Below, one piece after another: positions 1-8,421 of a stretch of 45,412 nt of DNA. The notes under the pieces were generated by a model. That model was not told the DNA's origin and searched no databases. It saw nothing but the letters and a program-made list of their open reading frames with translations. This DNA is from Cellulosilyticum sp. (lineage in GTDB: Bacteria > Bacillota > Clostridia > Lachnospirales > Cellulosilyticaceae). Made by a program: the position numbers and the translations under genes. The first letter of the stretch is position 1. Each line of letters opens with the position of its first letter. The stretch lies in the NCBI GenBank assembly GCA_017941635.1, contig JAGAVZ010000244.1, forward strand, positions 1 to 45,412, in the 5' to 3' direction.

Positions 1-213
1 ATTATCTAATGCTTCTAAATAACCATAATAAATACCTGTGTTCATCTCATCTTCATTCATCGTACCTAAGTAATTCTCATTAATACACTTAATTAAAGCT
101 TGAAACTTCACAGTTGAAAAATATCCATTTAATAATTCTTTTTCCTTAAAGAAGACAATAACACCTATTATAAATATAAGTATGCTTCCCATTATTATTT
201 TCTTGAAGCGCAT
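1..213 (-). CDS. S41 family C-terminal processing protease, N-terminal part only
   Basis: The first 71 codons of a gene that runs off the left edge. It starts at an ATG at 213 with a strong AAGGAG site upstream. Residues 6-22 are hydrophobic and form a signal anchor. The stretch around residues 37-71 (motif INENYLG, then NEDEMNTGIYYGYLEALDN) resembles the helical N-terminal segment before the PDZ and protease domains of CtpA-type S41 peptidases. It follows the ftsE-ftsX-M23 genes on the same strand, a position where Clostridia often carry such a protease. The catalytic Ser-Lys region lies outside the window, so activity cannot be judged. The family call rests on a short stretch and on context. 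Confidence 0.65.
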   Translation of the reverse strand, partial: MRFKKIIMGSILIFIIGVIVFFKEKELLNGYFSTVKFQALIKCINENYLGTMNEDEMNTGIYYGYLEALDN

Positions 214-248
214 AGTCGTCTCCTTAATATAAAGTATTCTATTAAATT

Positions 249-285
249 ATCTCCCTATTTGTAGCTTTGATACAAATAGGGAGAT
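249..285 (-). terminator. Strong hairpin after the M23 peptidase gene
   Basis: A perfect 15-bp stem (ATCTCCCTATTTGTA and its complement) with a 7-base loop lies between the M23 gene and the S41 gene. The minus-strand tail is AATTTAATAG, only moderately U-rich, so it may be a partial terminator or an mRNA-stabilising hairpin that lowers S41 expression relative to ftsEX. Confidence 0.6.
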
Positions 286-373
286 TACTTAACTCTCTTA
301 TTATTTAGTTATCTAATGATTTACTAATTTATAGATGCGCATAAACCTATTTTTGCTTACTAATCTATAATCA

Positions 374-1531
374 TTAATCGTTTAAATATTTCCATGGCGT
401 AATATGGTTTCCATTTAAACGTGCCTCGAAGTGTAAGTGGTTTCCTGTTGAGTACCCTGTACTACCAATCTTGGCAATAACTTGTCCTTTTTTCACGGAG
501 TCTCCAGTTGATATAGTTAACGAAGAATTGTGTCCATATAAGGTCACAAGCCCTCCACCATGACTAATCATAACTGTATTACCATATCCTCTTACCCAAC
601 CAGCTGTAATTACGACACCATCAGTTGCTGCGACTACATCTACACCATGACTGGCTGGAATATCAATTCCTGTATGGAATTCTGTCTTTCCAAAGATTGG
701 ACTCGTTCTTGGTCCATAATCAGAACTCACACGATAATAACCAGGTACTGGCCACATAAATGTACCACCCACATACTGAGATGGAATACTTGGCTTATTA
801 GCTGCCGCTGCTTGTTTCTTAGCTTCTTCTTCTAATTTTTGAATTTCTTTTTTTAAATTTGCTGAAATGGCTTCAAGACCTTCAATTTCTGATTGAAGAT
901 TTGTCTCTTCCTGTGCAAGCCTTTTGAAAGCAGATTCTTTCTCTGCTTTGGCTTGCTCCATTTCATTATTTTTGGCAATCTCAGCTTTTTGAAGCGTATC
1001 TAATTCACTTTTCTCTTCTTCAATAATTCTTTTCTGCTCTTCAATTGTTTGAATCTGTAATTGGTATTCATCTAAGATATTATTATCTTTTTGAGAAATA
1101 CGTTTTACATACTCTACTCTATTCATTGCATCCCAAAAACTACCTGATGAGAAAACAACCTGCATATATCCAATCTTTTGGTTTTTATACATCTGAACCA
1201 TTCTAGCTTTAGTCGCTTCGTATTGCTCATCTTTTTTGACATTGGCTTCTTTTAATTTTACTTGACTTTCTGATATCTGATTTTTTTTCTCTTCTAGCTG
1301 TTTCCCAATTTCTTTTATATTTTCTTGAATTTCAACAATCTTTAAATCCACTTGTTTAATTTGTTCTTGAATATCAGTTTGTTTCTCTTTGTTTGCATTT
1401 ACTGCTTCTTGTTTGCTTTCAATATCTTTCTGGGTACTACTTAATTCATTTTTCTTATCTTTAATAGTTGAAGCATTGACAGGAATAAATGTTAAGAGCA
1501 CAACTAATAATAGTGTGATTTTCTTTTTCAT
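374..1531 (-). CDS. Secreted M23 murein peptidase with coiled coil (EnvC-like)
   Basis: This 385-residue exported protein should cleave peptidoglycan cross-bridges or activate an amidase at the wall. It has a signal peptide (residues 1-20), a long charged coiled coil (about 22-240), then an M23/LytM domain (about 270-380). The zinc and catalytic residues are all present: H286 and D290 in HTGID, H334 in YGHN, and H365/H367 in HLHFE, so it is probably an active enzyme rather than a degenerate LytM activator. It starts 9 bases after ftsX. Coiled-coil proteins beside FtsEX (EnvC, PcsB, CwlO) are switched on by the FtsEX complex through the coiled coil; that role is inferred here from architecture and gene order. 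Confidence 0.9.
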   Translation of the reverse strand: MKKKITLLLVVLLTFIPVNASTIKDKKNELSSTQKDIESKQEAVNANKEKQTDIQEQIKQVDLKIVEIQENIKEIGKQLEEKKNQISESQVKLKEANVKKDEQYEATKARMVQMYKNQKIGYMQVVFSSGSFWDAMNRVEYVKRISQKDNNILDEYQLQIQTIEEQKRIIEEEKSELDTLQKAEIAKNNEMEQAKAEKESAFKRLAQEETNLQSEIEGLEAISANLKKEIQKLEEEAKKQAAAANKPSIPSQYVGGTFMWPVPGYYRVSSDYGPRTSPIFGKTEFHTGIDIPASHGVDVVAATDGVVITAGWVRGYGNTVMISHGGGLVTLYGHNSSLTISTGDSVKKGQVIAKIGSTGYSTGNHLHFEARLNGNHITPWKYLND

Positions 1532-1540
1532 ACGTTTCTC

Positions 1541-2434
1541 CTATACATCTAAGTGTTTGTGGATTGCAAAGGCACTACCGATTAATCCAATTCCAATTCC
1601 TAATCCTAGATATATTGGAAGGAGTGTCTGTGTAATCTGAGCTGTTGGTACTAAACTAAGTCCGCTTAAAACACCTGTCATCGTTACTGTCTTTTGTAAA
1701 ATCCAATCATATACTCCTGTAATGATTAACATAGAAATGACTGCACCTAAAAATCCAATTAACATTCCTTCTATTAAAAAAGGTACTTGAATAAAGCTAT
1801 TTGTTGCACCCACATATTTCATAATATTAATTTCACGTTTTCTTACATATATAGTTAACTTAATGGTGTTGGACATAAGCATTAAGCCAACTACTATTAA
1901 AATCACTAACATTCCAAAGCATACAGAATTAACAGTCTGTCTAAGGTGCATAAAAGATGCTGTTTCATTTTGGAAATAGACTGTCTCATCAATACCTTCT
2001 AAGCTATTTAGAGCTTCTACAAATTCTGCTTGACCTGAAATATTAGCTGTAGTTATTTCAAATGATGCTGGTAATGGATTATCTTCCTTAAACATCTCAA
2101 ATAAACTTTGGTCTCCATTGTCTTCACTAAAACTTTGGAGTGCATCATCCTTAGATATATAAATGACTTCTTCTACATCACTCATACTTTCTATTTTTGT
2201 TTGTAGCTGAGTAATTGCTTCTTCAGAGAGACCTTCATCTATATAGGCTGTTACACCAAATTTTTCTTCAATCTGTTCAATAAGATAGTCTATATTAGTT
2301 CCAATACCATAAGACATACCTAAAATTAATAAACAAAGAATAATTGTCCCTATAGAGGCAATTGCCATTGTTCTATTTCTCCAGATGCCTAATATACCCT
2401 CTTTAAATAAATACTTGAGAGTACTCAATTTCAT
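1541..2434 (-). CDS. ftsX: Cell division ABC transporter permease FtsX
   Basis: Membrane partner of FtsE that relays ATP hydrolysis to a wall hydrolase outside the cell. The protein is 297 residues from the chosen start (MKLSTLKY). It has a cytoplasmic N-terminus, a first membrane helix, a large extracellular loop with acidic stretches, then three more helices near the C-terminus, which is the FtsX layout. The reading frame is open further upstream, but AAGGAGG at 2443-2449 sits directly before three consecutive ATG codons (2440, 2437, 2434). The third gives the best spacing of 8 bases. The gene overlaps the end of ftsE by 32 bases, which suggests translational coupling. Confidence 0.93.
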   Translation of the reverse strand: MKLSTLKYLFKEGILGIWRNRTMAIASIGTIILCLLILGMSYGIGTNIDYLIEQIEEKFGVTAYIDEGLSEEAITQLQTKIESMSDVEEVIYISKDDALQSFSEDNGDQSLFEMFKEDNPLPASFEITTANISGQAEFVEALNSLEGIDETVYFQNETASFMHLRQTVNSVCFGMLVILIVVGLMLMSNTIKLTIYVRKREINIMKYVGATNSFIQVPFLIEGMLIGFLGAVISMLIITGVYDWILQKTVTMTGVLSGLSLVPTAQITQTLLPIYLGLGIGIGLIGSAFAIHKHLDV

Positions 2435-3116
2435 CATCATAACCTCCTTCGTTGACATCTTTACTGATTTGTCCACTTGATATTTCAATAACACGCTTTT
2501 TAAGAGTATTAACAATCTCTCTTTCATGTGTCGCCATAATAATGGTTACACCACGTTTATTGATATCTTGTAAACAGCTCATAATTTCCCACGAAGTGGA
2601 TGGATCAAGATTTCCTGTTGGCTCATCTGCAATTAGAATTGGATTGTTGTTAACGATTGCTCTAGCCAAAGCCGTTCTTTGTTGTTCTCCACCAGAAAGT
2701 TCATTTGGATAACAACGTGCTTTTCTAGATAATCCAACTAATCCGAGTACAATGGGTACATTCTTTCTAATCTCTCTAGAATTTGCACCTACGATTTCCA
2801 TAGCAAAAGCTACATTTTCATAAACTGTCTTATTAGGTAATAACCTAAAGTCTTGAAATACCATCCCTAAATCTCTTCTTAGATATGGTATCTGTCTTTT
2901 TTTCATTTTGGTAATGTCTTTGTTATTAATAATAATCTTACCATGATCTGGATCAATTTCCTTATAGAGCATTTTCAAAAGAGTGGATTTGCCTGAACCA
3001 CTATTCCCAGTAATAAAGACAAATTCTCCCTTCTCTATTTTTAAATTCACGTTATTAAGGCCTATTGCTCCATTCGAGTATACTTTTGAAACACCATGTA
3101 ACTCAATCATTGCCAT
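2403..3116 (-). CDS. ftsE: Cell division ATP-binding protein FtsE
   Basis: ABC ATPase of the FtsEX complex, 237 residues. It shows Walker A GNSGSGKST, signature LSGGEQQR, Walker B ILIADEPTGNLDP and a switch histidine in MATHERE. The C-terminal tail (about the last ten residues, acidic, ending EYSQVFI) is encoded in the stretch shared with the start of ftsX, so it is slightly longer than the usual 220-228 residues. It follows the CdaR-type gene by 9 bases, so regulator and transporter are probably one transcript. Confidence 0.95.
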   Translation of the reverse strand: MAMIELHGVSKVYSNGAIGLNNVNLKIEKGEFVFITGNSGSGKSTLLKMLYKEIDPDHGKIIINNKDITKMKKRQIPYLRRDLGMVFQDFRLLPNKTVYENVAFAMEIVGANSREIRKNVPIVLGLVGLSRKARCYPNELSGGEQQRTALARAIVNNNPILIADEPTGNLDPSTSWEIMSCLQDINKRGVTIIMATHEREIVNTLKKRVIEISSGQISKDVNEGGYDDEIEYSQVFI

Positions 3117-3125
3117 CCCCTATTT

Positions 3126-4223
3126 CTACATACGATTTTGGCTCTGCTTTTCCATGTAGTCCATATATTGGCTGACCATAATTGTAATCTTGAAGATGAT
3201 TGCATCATCAAATTTACGGAGATCTAGTCCAGTTGTCTTTAACAGCTTATCTAAACGATAAACAAGAGTATTCCTATGTATATAAAGCTGTCTTGATGTT
3301 TCAGATACATTTAGGCTGTTTTCAAAGAATTTGTTTACAGTCATTAATGTTTCTTCATCAAAGCTATCTACACGTTTATCTTTTAATACTTCTTTAATAA
3401 ATAACTTACATAGAGAAAGTGGTAATTGATAAATGATTCTACCAATTCCAAGCTTAGAGTAATGTGAAATGTGGCCATCTACATTAAAGATTTTTCCTAC
3501 TTCTAAAGCCATATTAGCTTCTTTATAAGAGTTTGATACATCTTTTAGGTCATTAACTGGTGCCCCTACTGCCACATACACTTTGCTCATCGCTTCAGCA
3601 CTTAAAGTATCATATATCATTTTTGCATAACTTTCAATGTCTTGCTGACCTTCACCCGCGATTTCCTTAACTAAGATAATGTTTTTCTCATCAACTGCTG
3701 TAACAAAATCTCTAGTTTTATCTGGGAAGATATTTCTAAGAATATCTGGTAAGCTACTATCTTTCTTTTCTTCACATTCAATTAAATAAACAATACGTTG
3801 TACATTATTTTTGATGTGTAACTTTTTAGCTCTTGTATAAATATCAACTAGTAATAAGTTATCTAATAAAAGATTCTTAATGAAGTTATCTTTATCAAAG
3901 CGCTCTTTGTATGCTACTAAAAGTCCTTTAATTTGGAAAGATGCAAGCTTACCTAATTTATAAGCTTCATCATCTGTTCCACTTACTGAAAGAACATACT
4001 CAACAAGGTATTCATCAAAAATCTTAAAATAATGAGAGCCTTGCATCTCTTGGCTATCTGCCTGAGAGTTAATAAACGCCTCTACTTGAGGTAAGTATTT
4101 ACCTGTTGCATTTCCGTCTGTTGTAACAACAATCTTTGATTCTGCATCTAATACGCAGAATTCTCTTCTTGTAATATTTTTTAAACCATCAATGGTATTT
4201 TGTAAAATTTGATTAGATATCAT
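3126..4223 (-). CDS. CdaR/PucR-family transcriptional regulator
   Basis: A 365-residue regulator with a sensory N-terminal half (about 1-130, diacid-recognition-like), a middle GGDEF-like/PucR region, and a C-terminal PucR-type helix-turn-helix (about 295-355: NVSETSRQLYIHRNTLVYRLDKL). Family members respond to sugar diacids or purine catabolites. Here the gene leads the ftsEX operon, so it may tie wall remodelling to an unknown small molecule, or it may act elsewhere. The GGGAG site lies about 10 bases before the ATG. No membrane segment is seen. The ligand cannot be predicted from sequence. Confidence 0.82.
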   Translation of the reverse strand: MISNQILQNTIDGLKNITRREFCVLDAESKIVVTTDGNATGKYLPQVEAFINSQADSQEMQGSHYFKIFDEYLVEYVLSVSGTDDEAYKLGKLASFQIKGLLVAYKERFDKDNFIKNLLLDNLLLVDIYTRAKKLHIKNNVQRIVYLIECEEKKDSSLPDILRNIFPDKTRDFVTAVDEKNIILVKEIAGEGQQDIESYAKMIYDTLSAEAMSKVYVAVGAPVNDLKDVSNSYKEANMALEVGKIFNVDGHISHYSKLGIGRIIYQLPLSLCKLFIKEVLKDKRVDSFDEETLMTVNKFFENSLNVSETSRQLYIHRNTLVYRLDKLLKTTGLDLRKFDDAIIFKITIMVSQYMDYMEKQSQNRM

Positions 4224-4593
4224 ATGTATATCAGCTCCCTATTTGTTTAGTAAATTCTCTTTCATATATAATGCCAATATCTTTACTATTATTTTATCCT
4301 ATTTATGGATAAAAAAAAAGTTTTATCTCGTTATTTGTCTAGGAAAAATAATTAAAATCAACAATTTATATGCCTATTTTTACTTTTTCTAATTTTATTT
4401 ATATGTTTTTATTTATATATAAGTATACCATAAATACTTCCTCTCATCTTAAACATTTTATACACATGTACTTTTATATTTAATAACTTATTCATCTATA
4501 TTAACTAAATCGGATTTATTACTTAAATGCTGTAAAAAATTTTACTTCATATTTATTCATACTCACTCACATCACCTTATCTTTAATATACTA
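4224..4593. other. Intergenic region, very AT-rich
   Basis: Apart from the inverted repeat at 4292-4314, nothing codes here on either strand. It must hold the promoter for the CdaR-ftsEX operon, but no pair of -35/-10 elements stands out. Confidence 0.5.
4292..4314. promoter_or_regulatory. Inverted repeat upstream of the CdaR-type gene
   Basis: TTTTATCC and GGATAAAA face each other across 7 bases, about 70-90 bases before the regulator's start. There is no U-tract on either side, so a protein-binding site (perhaps for autoregulation) is more likely than a terminator. The role is speculative. Confidence 0.3.
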
Positions 4594-4625
4594 AAAAAGG
4601 AAACCCAAAACTGAGTTTCCTTTTT
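4594..4625 (-). terminator. Rho-independent terminator of the sugar-ABC ATPase gene
   Basis: An 11-bp stem (AAAAAGGAAAC with GTTTCCTTTTT) with a 10-base loop lies 75 bases after the stop codon of the ATPase gene. On the minus strand it ends in a run of six T. Confidence 0.85.
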
Positions 4626-4700
4626 CTTTATATGCTATTCGATTGAATGACACAACAACTATGTACTAACTGATTTACACTACCAATTTGTACGTGTTAA

Positions 4701-5819
4701 TTAGTTTGTAATTGTTTGTTGAGTTTCTGGATCGAAGATATGAATTTTTGTAATGTCCATAGCGATTTGTACTTTATCATCTGGACCTGCTGTACAAGAT
4801 GTATCAAAACGACCTGTGATGTTGTTTCCTTCACAAACCATGAAGAAGTTTTTCTCTGCACCAAGCATTTCAACTACTTCTACAGTAGCATTAGCTGTTA
4901 CAAAGTATGGTTTTTGTTCTTCGAATAATGAAGATGGTTCACAGATGTGTTCTGGACGAATACCAAGGATTACTTCTTTACCTACATAACCACCAGCAAC
5001 AACTTTGTCTGCTTTTTCTTTTGTTAATTTGATTTCTACGCTACCAAATGTAACGAATACATCGTCGCCTTTTTTAGCAATTTTAGCTTCGATCATGTTC
5101 ATTTGTGGTGAACCGATGAATCCAGCAACGAATAAGTTTTGTGGCTTAGAGTATAAGTTAGCTGGTGTATCTACTTGTTGGATAACACCATCTTTAAGAA
5201 CAACGATTCTTGTACCAAGTGTCATAGCCTCGATTTGGTCATGAGTTACGTAGATGAATGTTGTTTGTAATCTGTGGTGCATTTTAGAGATTTCTGTTCT
5301 CATTTGTACACGAAGTTTAGCATCAAGGTTTGATAAAGGTTCGTCCATAAGGAATACTTTTGGTTCACGAACGATTGCACGACCCATAGCAACACGTTGT
5401 CTTTGACCACCTGATAAAGCTTTTGGTTTACGATCTAAGCATTGATCGATGTCAAGGATTTTAGCTGCTTCACGTACACGACGGTCGATTTCTTCTTTTG
5501 GAGTTTTACGAAGTTTTAAACCGAAAGCCATGTTATCATATACTGTCATGTGTGGGTATAAAGCATAGTTTTGGAATACCATCGCGATATCACGATCTTT
5601 TGGTGCAACATCGTTACAAAGTTTGTCACCAATCCATAATTCTCCACCACTGATTTCTTCAAGACCAGCAATCATACGAAGAGTTGTAGATTTACCACAA
5701 CCAGATGGTCCTACGAAAATAATAAATTCTTTATCTGCTATGTCTAAGTTAAAGTCTTTAACTGCTACGAAGCCGTTTGAATAACGTTTTTCTACATTTT
5801 TTAATTTTAAACTTGCCAT
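4701..5819 (-). CDS. Sugar ABC transporter ATPase, MsmK/UgpC/MalK type
   Basis: A 372-residue importer ATPase with Walker [10 protein letters not shown], signature [14 protein letters not shown] and Walker [16 protein letters not shown], followed by a regulatory OB/TOBE region (about 235-365) typical of MalK and UgpC. The chosen start MASLKLKN has AGGGGG 8 bases upstream; an upstream in-frame codon would add 11 residues but lacks a site. No permease or binding protein is adjacent. It is therefore likely a shared ATPase that powers several carbohydrate importers encoded elsewhere, as MsmK does in streptococci and MsmX in Bacillus. That role is inferred. Confidence 0.92.
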   Translation of the reverse strand: MASLKLKNVEKRYSNGFVAVKDFNLDIADKEFIIFVGPSGCGKSTTLRMIAGLEEISGGELWIGDKLCNDVAPKDRDIAMVFQNYALYPHMTVYDNMAFGLKLRKTPKEEIDRRVREAAKILDIDQCLDRKPKALSGGQRQRVAMGRAIVREPKVFLMDEPLSNLDAKLRVQMRTEISKMHHRLQTTFIYVTHDQIEAMTLGTRIVVLKDGVIQQVDTPANLYSKPQNLFVAGFIGSPQMNMIEAKIAKKGDDVFVTFGSVEIKLTKEKADKVVAGGYVGKEVILGIRPEHICEPSSLFEEQKPYFVTANATVEVVEMLGAEKNFFMVCEGNNITGRFDTSCTAGPDDKVQIAMDITKIHIFDPETQQTITN

Positions 5820-5852
5820 TATGATTTCCCCCTTAGGTTTGGATAAATTCAC

Positions 5853-6256
5853 ATGTCATTGGACTTACCTTACTATACTATATTTTTCAGACTTATTGCT
5901 ATTGGCTATTTTTATAAAATCATTTATACCATTTTAGCAATTAGTTATAAACGACTGATAATTCTCATATCATATCATTTCATTTAGTTATTTCTAGTTA
6001 TAAACTGCCCAATTTATAGGGAGCGTTTTTTAGATACATTTATATAGATTTACATAATTTAGGATTTAGCTTGTTTTTTTAGTTCAAAATGTAGCTATAT
6101 GTCTTCTTTTCTTAGTTATTTATTTTAATCTTTGTATAAGTTTAATGTTTTTATAGACCATATCATCTATATAGATTGTTCTTTTAGACAGGTTGACTTT
6201 TTATTTAGGTTCACTCCTTGATACCAATCTATTCTATATTTATAAATGCTTTTCTC
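5853..6256. other. Intergenic region upstream of the sugar-ABC ATPase gene
   Basis: About 400 bases of AT-rich sequence without a credible reading frame. The minus strand shows TATAGT-like boxes around 5870-5885 but no good -35 partner. It presumably carries the promoter and leader of the ATPase gene. Confidence 0.5.
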
Positions 6257-6308
6257 TATAAATAAAGCCCTTATACAAAAATTGCTTCGTATAAGGGCTT
6301 TATTTATA
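6257..6308 (-). terminator. Terminator of the wall-polymer operon
   Basis: A 20-bp stem, its inner 16 bp being AATAAAGCCCTTATAC and its complement, with a 12-base loop. It starts a few bases after the tagA stop codon. The AT-rich lower stem gives U-rich 3' ends in both directions. Confidence 0.8.
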
Positions 6309-6313
6309 TCTAT

Positions 6314-7042
6314 TTATCCTTTATAAAAAATAACTTTTACAAGGAACTTAGGTAAAACTAACATACGTTTGAAACGTGTTGGCTCTTTTAATAATCTATA
6401 GAACCACTCAAGGCCTAACTTTTGGAAAGTCTCTGGAGCTCTTTTTACATTACCAGACATTACGTCTAAGCTTCCACCTACACCTACTGCTACTCTTACA
6501 TTTGGCATAAGATGTTTGTTGGCCTCAATCCATTTTTCTTGCTTTGGTGCACCAAGTGCTACTAAAAGGATATTGGCACCTGAGTTATTGATATCTGCAA
6601 TAATTTCTGCTTCATCTTCTGGTTTGAAGTAACCATTTCTTGTTCCTACGATTTGAATACCTGGGTAAGTTTCTCTCATTTTCTCTGCTGCTGCTTCACT
6701 TGTCCCTGGTTTACTTCCGAAGAAATAATATTTGTAGCCTTCTTTTACAGCGTCTTTCATTGTATTTTGTACAAGATCATATCCAGCTACTCTCTCTGGT
6801 AATGGGTTCTTTTTGATTTTAGATGCAATAACCACACCAATACCGTCTGGTACAACAAGGTCTGCTTCTTCTAAGATTTGGTGAAACTCTGGGTCTTGTT
6901 TTGCAAGCATTACGATTTCTGGGTTTGGTGTGTAAATGCTGTGGAATGAATCTGATTTTACAAATTCTCTTACCTTCTGTGTAGCTTCTGCCATTGTTAC
7001 ATTTGATATAGATACGCCAAGTACATCGACTGTTTTTTTCAT
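6314..7042 (-). CDS. tagA: WecG/TagA/CpsF family glycosyltransferase
   Basis: This family adds N-acetylmannosamine (or a related sugar) to undecaprenyl-PP-GlcNAc, the second step in making wall teichoic acid or secondary wall polymer linkage units, on the inner membrane face. The 242-residue length matches the family. Seen are the TPNPE segment near residue 38, the catalytic Asp in PDGIGV (D66), the GAPKQEKWI motif, GVGGSLDVMSG, and the C-terminal RFKRMLVLPKF tail used for membrane docking. The AGGAGG site is 8 bases before the ATG. It is the last gene of the envelope cluster, 269 bases after csaB. The exact sugar donor is not shown by the sequence. Confidence 0.9.
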   Translation of the reverse strand: MKKTVDVLGVSISNVTMAEATQKVREFVKSDSFHSIYTPNPEIVMLAKQDPEFHQILEEADLVVPDGIGVVIASKIKKNPLPERVAGYDLVQNTMKDAVKEGYKYYFFGSKPGTSEAAAEKMRETYPGIQIVGTRNGYFKPEDEAEIIADINNSGANILLVALGAPKQEKWIEANKHLMPNVRVAVGVGGSLDVMSGNVKRAPETFQKLGLEWFYRLLKEPTRFKRMLVLPKFLVKVIFYKG

Positions 7043-7065
7043 AATATCCTCCTACATATGAAAGA

Positions 7066-7139
7066 GGATGTTACACAAGCATTTATACAAGTCCCTTCAT
7101 TTAAAGTCTTTCTTGTATGTTGCTCTGTACGTAACATCC
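7066..7139 (-). promoter_or_regulatory. Long leader hairpin upstream of tagA
   Basis: GGATGTTAC (7066-7074) pairs with GTAACATCC (7131-7139). Inside it ACA/TGT, AGCA/TGCT and ATACAAG/CTTGTAT pair too, leaving an apical loop of about 20 bases. The hairpin ends about 24 bases before the tagA start. It could be a leader control element, a processing site between csaB and tagA, or a small mobile repeat. On the plus strand it is followed by a T-rich run. Confidence 0.55.
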
Positions 7140-7311
7140 CCCTTTTTCATTTTATCTTATTTAACCAACAAATAACTGATTTAGTATAATCATTATTTGT
7201 TGATTGACATTAATCTCTAATGTTTTGATATATATCATTCTTAAAAAGTAGATCTATAAAATACTTATCTATTATAGCATTAATTGATTCAAGCTTATAT
7301 TTCTTATTCTA

Positions 7312-8421
7312 TTAAATCAGTTCCTTGATACGAGTTACTGGTAAATAGATTCTTTCTTTTTTACGTTCTAACACTTTATTTAAGTGTTCTACTTGTTCTG
7401 CTTTACCTTCTTCTACTTTTTGTACCTCAGCTAGGAAGTTTTGTTCTGTAAGCTCTGTTGTATTTAAACAATAATCAAGCTCCATTTCTTTCATAAACTG
7501 AGTGACTTTAGGGTCATATGAAAGTGCTATAACTGGTACTTTACTTGCTGCTGCCATAATTAAGCTGTGAAGTCTCATACCAATAACCATTTCAAAGCTA
7601 GATGTATATACCATCACTTCTTGGATAGATAGCATTTTATCTACTACTTCAAGTTTTCTATCAAGCTCTGCTTTTTCTAGCTTGCCACTTTCTAGTGCTG
7701 CTTTTTTCACTGCTTTGGCAAGTGTGTTTGCAATTTCTCTATCTTGCTCGTAGTGCATTGGGATAAAGCATAGGCTATAGCCTTTTTCTAATAAGTAGCA
7801 TAAACCTGGTATCATGCTACTTATTAAGTTTTGGTCATGTGCTTCATCGATCCATGGTCTGATATAAACACCTACTGTTTGCATCGTTTGTTTGTGACCT
7901 GTTGGTACTTCGATTCCAAGGACTGGGTCAAGTGCTGAACCAACTGGTTTCTTAATACCGATTGTTTCTAGTAATGCTTTAGATGCTTCATCTCTTACAT
8001 AGATCCCATCTACTTTGTTAACAACGGCTTTGATTAGCCATCTGCTAAAGCCTTTGTTAACTGGGCCAATACCTTGTGAGTAAAAGACTACTTTCTTTCT
8101 AAAGAGTTGTGCAATCTTCACAATTGCTAAGTAGTAAGGAACAGTTTTACTACTTGTGACATCTTGTAATAAACTCCCACCACCACTAATCAGCATATCG
8201 CTTTCTTTAATGACTTTTGTTACTTCTTTTATATTCCAACGGTTCACACTGTTTACACCGTATAATGCTTTTGTTTTATCTGGTTTATTGGATAATACTG
8301 TGACTTCAATATCTTTAAGCTCTCTTCTTAATGTAGAAAGAATCGAGTAAAGTACTGCTTCATCTCCAATGTTATCAAATCCGTAATAACCTGATAAAAC
8401 TATTTTAGTTGTGTTTGACAT
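7312..8421 (-). CDS. csaB: Polysaccharide pyruvyl transferase CsaB
   Basis: CsaB puts a ketal-linked pyruvate on the secondary cell wall polymer; SLH-domain proteins bind that group. The 369-residue protein has the family N-terminus SGYYGFDNIGDEA, an SGGGSLLQD loop (about residue 80), YSQGIGP, and GMRLHSLIMAA with the conserved Arg-His pair near the C-terminal half. It overlaps the upstream DUF5693 gene by 22 bases and has AAGGTGAT 8 bases before the ATG, so the pair is coupled. This predicts that the organism displays SLH-type surface proteins, although none is encoded in this window. Confidence 0.93.
   Translation of the reverse strand: MSNTTKIVLSGYYGFDNIGDEAVLYSILSTLRRELKDIEVTVLSNKPDKTKALYGVNSVNRWNIKEVTKVIKESDMLISGGGSLLQDVTSSKTVPYYLAIVKIAQLFRKKVVFYSQGIGPVNKGFSRWLIKAVVNKVDGIYVRDEASKALLETIGIKKPVGSALDPVLGIEVPTGHKQTMQTVGVYIRPWIDEAHDQNLISSMIPGLCYLLEKGYSLCFIPMHYEQDREIANTLAKAVKKAALESGKLEKAELDRKLEVVDKMLSIQEVMVYTSSFEMVIGMRLHSLIMAAASKVPVIALSYDPKVTQFMKEMELDYCLNTTELTEQNFLAEVQKVEEGKAEQVEHLNKVLERKKERIYLPVTRIKELI

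Noticed and set aside
560-835. Plus-strand reading frame inside the M23 peptidase gene
   Set aside because: Antisense shadow of a well-supported gene, no ribosome site, atypical composition.
8400-8421. Frameshift between DUF5693 and csaB
   Set aside because: Both proteins are full length; the 22-base overlap with a good ribosome site is a normal coupling.
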